Assembly: GCF_001540865.1 (NCBI RefSeq)
Contig: NC_033645.1
Location: forward strand, 927,687 to 991,686
Length of the DNA: 64,000 nucleotides
Direction: 5' to 3'
DNA from: Ananas comosus
Taxonomy: Eukaryota > Streptophyta > Magnoliopsida > Poales > Bromeliaceae
Below the pieces are notes generated by a model. The model ran no database searches, was not told the origin of the DNA, and saw only the letters and a list, made by a program, of their open reading frames with translations. Positions 59,462-64,000 of this stretch are shown one piece after another. The position numbers were made by a program, and so were the translations under genes. Positions within the stretch are counted from its first letter, which is position 1. Each line of letters begins with the position of its first letter.

Positions 59462-60996
59462 TAGGGGTGGAAATGAGCTGAGCTCGAGCGAGCTTATCTC
59501 GGCTCAAATTCGGATTGAAATTAATTTCGAGCCTAATTTAGGCTCAAGCTTGGATTGAAATTAATTCGAGCCGAGCTCGAGCGAGCCTAATTTTGAGTCG
59601 AGCAAGCTCGAGCCCTAAACGAGCCGCTTGAAATTCTCAACATCATACGATCAATAGTTTAATTTGTATAGAACATTATTTATAATTTGATACAAAAATA
59701 TGTCTAATAGTTCAAAGTACAAAATAATTATATAAAATATAGTATTATAATAAAAAAAAAATAATTTATGAGTTGAATATCTAATCTTTTCAGCCTCATA
59801 TGTCTTTTCTTCCGCCTTCAATCTCCATATTATTCATTTTCATTTATGCAGTCAAAAATAAAATAAATTATATAGATAAATATTGGATTAAACTATCCAA
59901 TCATATATAACTAAAATTAAAATTTCATATGAATACTAATTTTTTACTTTAAAAATATTCTGTACATTTTCTCAAGCATACAATTAATAGCAAGGTAGGC
60001 AACGGCAGGTATATACTGTTACTTGGTAATTTGGAGGGCTTCCGGCTTGGCCACTTAGGGTGAGAGATAGAAAAAGAGAAAAAGAGAAATATATTGAAAA
60101 TTTAGAACTCTGTAAAGAAAGAAAGAAAGAAAAAATGTACAAATTTAGTAAAATTTTGCTCTTTTATTTGTCTATTGGGTTTGTTTTTATGGGCCAANNN
60201 NNNNNNNNNAGAGAGAGAGAGAGAGAGTAGGTCTTGTGTGCTATTAGGAGCACGGATCCGTGCTCCTAAGCCGTTTTTTATGATAGAGTTTTCGAATCGA
60301 CGATCGGCTCCATCAGACTTGATCTGGCGTATTTGAAGTATCTAGAAAATAAATTTAGTGATTTTTCGGTATCATTTACCTAGCGATCTAAAGGGTTCAA
60401 AATCAACAGCTAAAAATAAAAATCTCACAAAAAGTGGTCATATAACGCTAAAATTTTCGATCAGAGATATTAATCTTGCAGTAAATAGTATAAATAATTT
60501 TCGATCCAAATTTTATCTGATTTGAATACTTCTACACCGTTAAACTTGCAAACGATATTAATCAACCATTAAAAATTGTTGATTTTGAATCTTTTCAATC
60601 GCTAAGTAAATGATATTAAAAAATCGCAAAATTTATTTTCTAGATACTTCAAATACGCTAGATCAAGTCTAACTGAGCCAATCGTCGATTTGGAAGCTCC
60701 ATTGCCGAAAATGGCTTAGGAGCCCAGAGGGTTCCGTGCTCCTAATAGCACACAAGACCTACTTATATATGTATACATATGTATATATATATATATATAT
60801 ACACGTGTATATATATATATATATATTCGAGCTTTTCGAGCTTAATTCGAACGAGCTGAGTAATACTCAAGCTCGGGTTGAAATGAATTTCGTGCCTTTT
60901 TTCATGTTCAAGCTCGGCTCATTTAATTTCGAGTCGAGCTCGAGCGAGCCAAATATCAAGTCGAACGCGAGCCGGCTCGCTCATTTGCCAGCCCTA
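59462..60996. mobile_element. hAT-like non-autonomous element 1
   Basis: It starts TAGGGGTGGAAATGAGC and ends with the complement of TAGGGCTGGCAAATGAGC. The flanks are CTCATAGT (59454-59461) and CTCATGGT (60997-61004), an 8-bp duplication with one mismatch, as hAT elements make. Subterminal arms are full of GAGCTCGAGCGAGC words in both orientations. It contains a 12-N gap (60198-60209), a GA microsatellite and a second nested element. No transposase is seen. Confidence 0.85.
60227..60762. mobile_element. Long-inverted-repeat element nested in hAT 1
   Basis: GTAGGTCTTGTGTGCTATTA at the left is the exact complement of the right end, and the complementarity continues inward for about 200 bp per arm (ATTTACCTAGCGATC against ATCGCTAAGTAAAT; TCGACGATCGGCTC against GAGCCAATCGTCGA). 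An RNA from it would fold into one long hairpin. No coding capacity. No target duplication is visible because the left flank is a GA run beside Ns. Relatives lie at 20050-24240. Confidence 0.82.
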
Positions 60997-61164
60997 CTCA
61001 TGGTAAGTTACTAGATGGAGAAATGTATGTGCTATTTAAGAGATTTATTCCTCTCATTCTACTCGTTTCTGAATTAAACAATATCTAAAGAACAGAGGCA
61101 AGTAAATAATAATATTTTTAAAAATAATCCAGCATAATTAATTAATTATATATATGTGTCTGTG

Positions 61165-61890
61165 TGAAGATGAATTTAACTTTTTCTGCTTTTAAAAGTA
61201 CATAAGCATTTATATTTATAATTTTTTAGCCATCGGATCGCCTCAATTCCAGACAACACTACTAATAGTGTCTCGCATTAAGTCTCCTTTATTAGTACTG
61301 TACGGTACTTAAAACAATTTGATCGCTAAAAAATCACTGGCATATGTTAAGTTCGTGTGCTTTTAAAAGCACAGAAGCGCCACTCATATAAAGACAATAG
61401 GATAAACTTCAAAAATCATCCATGTGGTTTCACACTTTTTTACTTTAATATCCCGTGGTTTAAAATGTATCAAGTTAGTATCCTGTGATTTTATTTTTAT
61501 CTTTTTGTCAGCTTCTCCGTTAATATTTCATTAAATTATATACAAAAAATTTTAGATATCTCACTTAAGTTTATCGAATATTCACTTTAGTAATCTTTAG
61601 TTTTAACTTTATCATTGATCTAATAAAAAAATTACTAAAATCGATAATAAAAAAATAAAAATAAAATCAAATGATACTAAATTGATATATTTTAAATTAT
61701 AAAATATTAAAATAAAAAAGTATAAAATTATATGGGTGGTATTTGAAGTTTTTTTTGGTGACAAAATTATGGAAAAGCTGCAGCAGTGGTCGTATTTTTC
61801 TTGTGAGCGAATTTAATGGTCGGTCAAAAATGGAGTCTCTCCGTATTTCCCGCTCTCTGCTCTGTCAAAGTTCCCCACGATGGAAGGCAT
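61165..61890. repeat. Segmental duplicate of 62560-62844 plus 63875-63915
   Basis: Shared ordered words include TTTCTGCTTTTAAAA, AATAGTGTCTCGCATTAAGT, ATATTTTTCTTGTGA on one and GTATTTTTCTTGTGAGC on the other, AAAAATGGAGTCTCTCCGTA and CTCTCTGCTCTGTCAAAG. This copy is intact at the point where the other holds hAT 2. It carries its own insert at about 61393-61757. Confidence 0.82.
61393..61757. mobile_element. MITE with about 100-bp inverted ends
   Basis: The left arm (AAACTTCAAAAATCATCCAT, then ACTTTAATAT, AAAATGTATCAAGTTAGTAT) is the complement of the right arm, ending GGTGGTATTTGAAGTTTTTT. A copy lies at 20797-21141 and a one-sided piece near 32190-32300. The target duplication was not resolved. 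The matching duplicate near 62740 lacks it. Confidence 0.65.
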
Positions 61891-62174
61891 CTGTACAGAT
61901 GGATAACATGCTTTGGCTATTTTCCATTCTTTTAATTCTAATTGGTCCAAAGTGTTTCTATGTGCCATATTTTGGTTCCACGGAGATTGAGTAAGAAGAG
62001 GCAAAAACTCTTCTTCCTTTTTTTTTTTTTTTTTTTTAGTAAGGAATCGTTCCTTCCCACTTTATCCGCTTCCTCCACTTGCGACTCACGTACTCGTCTC
62101 GTACTTTTATTTTTTTAATGCACAAATTAATTATTATTATTATTATTATTATTATTTTTTGCTGAATCATTCTT

Positions 62175-62367
62175 CCTCATTTTATCAACTTTCCCCACTT
62201 ACGACTTATTTGATAGTCGATCTTATCTAAGTTTGTTTGTAATTTTATTTTTTCAATACGCAAAAAATAANCCTCATTTTATCAACTTTCCCCACTTACG
62301 ACTTATTTGATAGTCGATCTTATCTAAGTTTGTTTGTAATTTTATTTTTTCAATACGCAAAAAATAA
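62175..62367. repeat. Exact 96-bp direct repeat split by one N
   Basis: 62175-62270 and 62272-62367 are identical, with the N at 62271 between them. This is an unmerged contig overlap. Confidence 0.95.
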
Positions 62368-62844
62368 TTTTTTTCTACAGAATCAATATTTATTTCTACT
62401 TTATCTGCTTCCTCCACTCTCATCTACAAGTTTTGTATAAGCTTGTTCATAATTTTATATTTTTTAATACGCAAAAACTATTTTTTCTTATAGAATCATT
62501 CATCTTCACTTTAGCAACTTCCTCCACTTATGGCTCACTATATATATATATATATATACACACACGCTCGTGCGCGCGTGAAGATGAGTTTAATTTTTCT
62601 GCTTTTAAAAATATTTATATTTATAAATTTTTAGTCGTTGAATTGCCTCAATTTCGTATAGCATTACTAATAGTGTCTCGCATTAAGTCTTCTTTATTAT
62701 TACTTAACAAATTTTAAAATGGTCTAATGATTAAAAAATGGACCACCTCCATTTGCAACAGTGATCATATTTTTCTTGTGATCGAATTTAATGGTTGGTC
62801 AAAAATGGAGTCTCTCCGTAGTCCGTAGACTCCGTACTCCCCTC

Positions 62845-63369
62845 TAGGGGTGGAAACGAGCCGAGCTCGAGCGAGCTTATATCAGCTCAAATTCGGCTTG
62901 AAATTAATTTCGAGCCTAAATCTAGGCTCAAGCTCGGCTTGAAATTAATTCGAGCCGAGCTCGAGCGAGCTAATTTCGAGTCGAGCCGAGCTCGAGCTCT
63001 AAACAGCTGATTGAAATTCTCGACATTATATAATCAATAGTTTAATTTTATAGAACATTACACAATTTGATGCAACAGTCCAATAGTTCAAAATACAAAA
63101 TAATTATAAGAAATGTGAGCTAGGGTGACTTCTTGACTAGATGAGGGTCTGTGAGAGAGAGAGAAGAGAGAGAGGAAAAAAGTAGGGATTTGAAAATTTG
63201 AATGTTATCATGTTTTAGGGTTATGTGCACGTGAGTGAAAGTTAAAGAAGAGTGTGTTATGTAAATTATGAGTTGGGCTTAATTGCACGGTTGTACTTGT
63301 TGGTTTATTTTATGGGCCAACAATAATGCCCAAATTAAATTAAAGCCTATAATTAAAATTACATTATAT

Positions 63370-63402
<33 letters not shown>

Positions 63403-63874
63403 ATATATATAGTCCGGCTACTATACTTTTATGAGTATGGCTCCTTTATACTCATAAGTTTTCGACCCCTTAGATTAATTCCATTAATCATTTTCATCCG
63501 TTAGATCATTACTATTTACCAACTACCCACTGAACCCTAGGGACCACTATCATTTTAAGTGGGGACACCATCATCCTAACACAACATGCCCATCAATCAA
63601 CGGTTAAAAATTTATGAGTACAAGGAGGTCTATACTCATAAGAGTATAGTAGTCCCAGCCTATATATATATATATATATATATCGAGCTTTTCGAGCTTT
63701 TCGAGCCTAATTCGAACGAGCCGAGTAATACTTCAAGCTCGGCTTGAAATGAAATTTCGAGCCTTTTATTTTGTTCAAGCTCGGCTCATTTAAATTTCGA
63801 GTCGAGCTCGAGCGAGCCAAATATCGAGCGAACACAGATCGAACGCGAGCCGGCTCGCTCGTTTGCCAGCCCTA
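62845..63874. mobile_element. hAT-like non-autonomous element 2
   Basis: Same ends as element 1: TAGGGGTGGAAACGAGCC at the left, and the complement of TAGGGCTGGCAAACGAGC at the right. The flanks are CTCCCCTC and CTCCCTCT, an 8-bp duplication blurred by one base. The empty site is present in the duplicate at about 61850. The interior from about 63010 matches element 1 (AATAGTTTAATTT, CAATAGTTCAAAATACAAAA) and then diverges. Confidence 0.83.
63411..63660. mobile_element. MITE nested in hAT 2
   Basis: The left end (GGCTACTATACTTTTATGAG, then ATACTCATAAG) is the complement of the right end (CTTATGAGTATAG class words, ending GTATAGTAGTCCCAGCC). It is inserted in a TA run, which hides the target duplication. 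Non-coding. Confidence 0.7.
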
Positions 63875-64000
63875 CTCCCTCTCTCTGCTCTGTCAAAGCA
63901 CCCCATGATGGGAGGAATTCTACGCGGTTATATTTGTAGCACGTTATCAATAAATAAATTAATAATATATATATTTTTTTAAAGGATAATTTTAAAAACT
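63875..64000. other. Flank of hAT 2, AT-rich, to window end
   Basis: The first 40 bp continue the segmental duplicate. Nothing else is seen. Confidence 0.6.

Overview
This window is plant nuclear DNA. It is AT-rich and intron-bearing, with GC-rich first exons and plant-only gene families (RopGEF with a PRONE domain, ARID-HMG, SAUR, a PAT10-type S-acyltransferase, F-box/DUF295). It is dense in plant transposons. The strongly GC-rich single-exon F-box genes and the RopGEF exon 1 suggest a monocot, but the species cannot be named from the sequence. No CRISPR array, operon, rRNA or functional tRNA gene was seen.

Layout. 1-5329: last two exons of a RopGEF gene (minus strand) and a 446-bp TRIM retrotransposon. 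5331-14000: three F-box/DUF295 copies on the minus strand: one intact, one probably chimeric across a single N, one decayed. A stray duplicated exon of the next gene lies between the first two copies. 14755-18346: complete six-exon ARID-HMG gene (minus). 18600-24960: no intact gene; a field of inverted-repeat MITEs, a 397-N gap and noisy sequence. 24966-25580: a near-copy of the first 480 bases. 26727-27908: first three exons of the same RopGEF. 28500-42600: intergenic DNA with a LINE carrying a twin-priming inversion, five SINE copies, a Helitron-like element, and a Harbinger-like element swollen by an AAATTT-rich array. 42622-46324: complete 11-exon PAT10-like gene (plus). 47666-54567: four tandem SAUR genes (minus), each with a shared upstream non-coding block. 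56000-64000: no gene; a second LINE tail, a second TRIM with a nested MITE, and two hAT elements each with a nested inverted-repeat element.

The most important point for a reader is assembly order. The five RopGEF exons join in one perfect 580-codon frame, yet exons 3 and 4 lie 22.8 kb apart with four other same-strand loci between them. The repeat 1-480 versus 24966-25580, the N at 5330 and the gap at 25581-25599 are all explained if block 1-5329 belongs in the 25.6-kb gap. Two further unmerged contig overlaps, at 23683-24079 and 62271, show the same kind of scaffolding fault. The most interesting biology is a matched LINE/SINE tail pair, a TRIM with a 74-bp interior that looks partly tRNA-derived, and the SAUR array with one promoter-deleted member.
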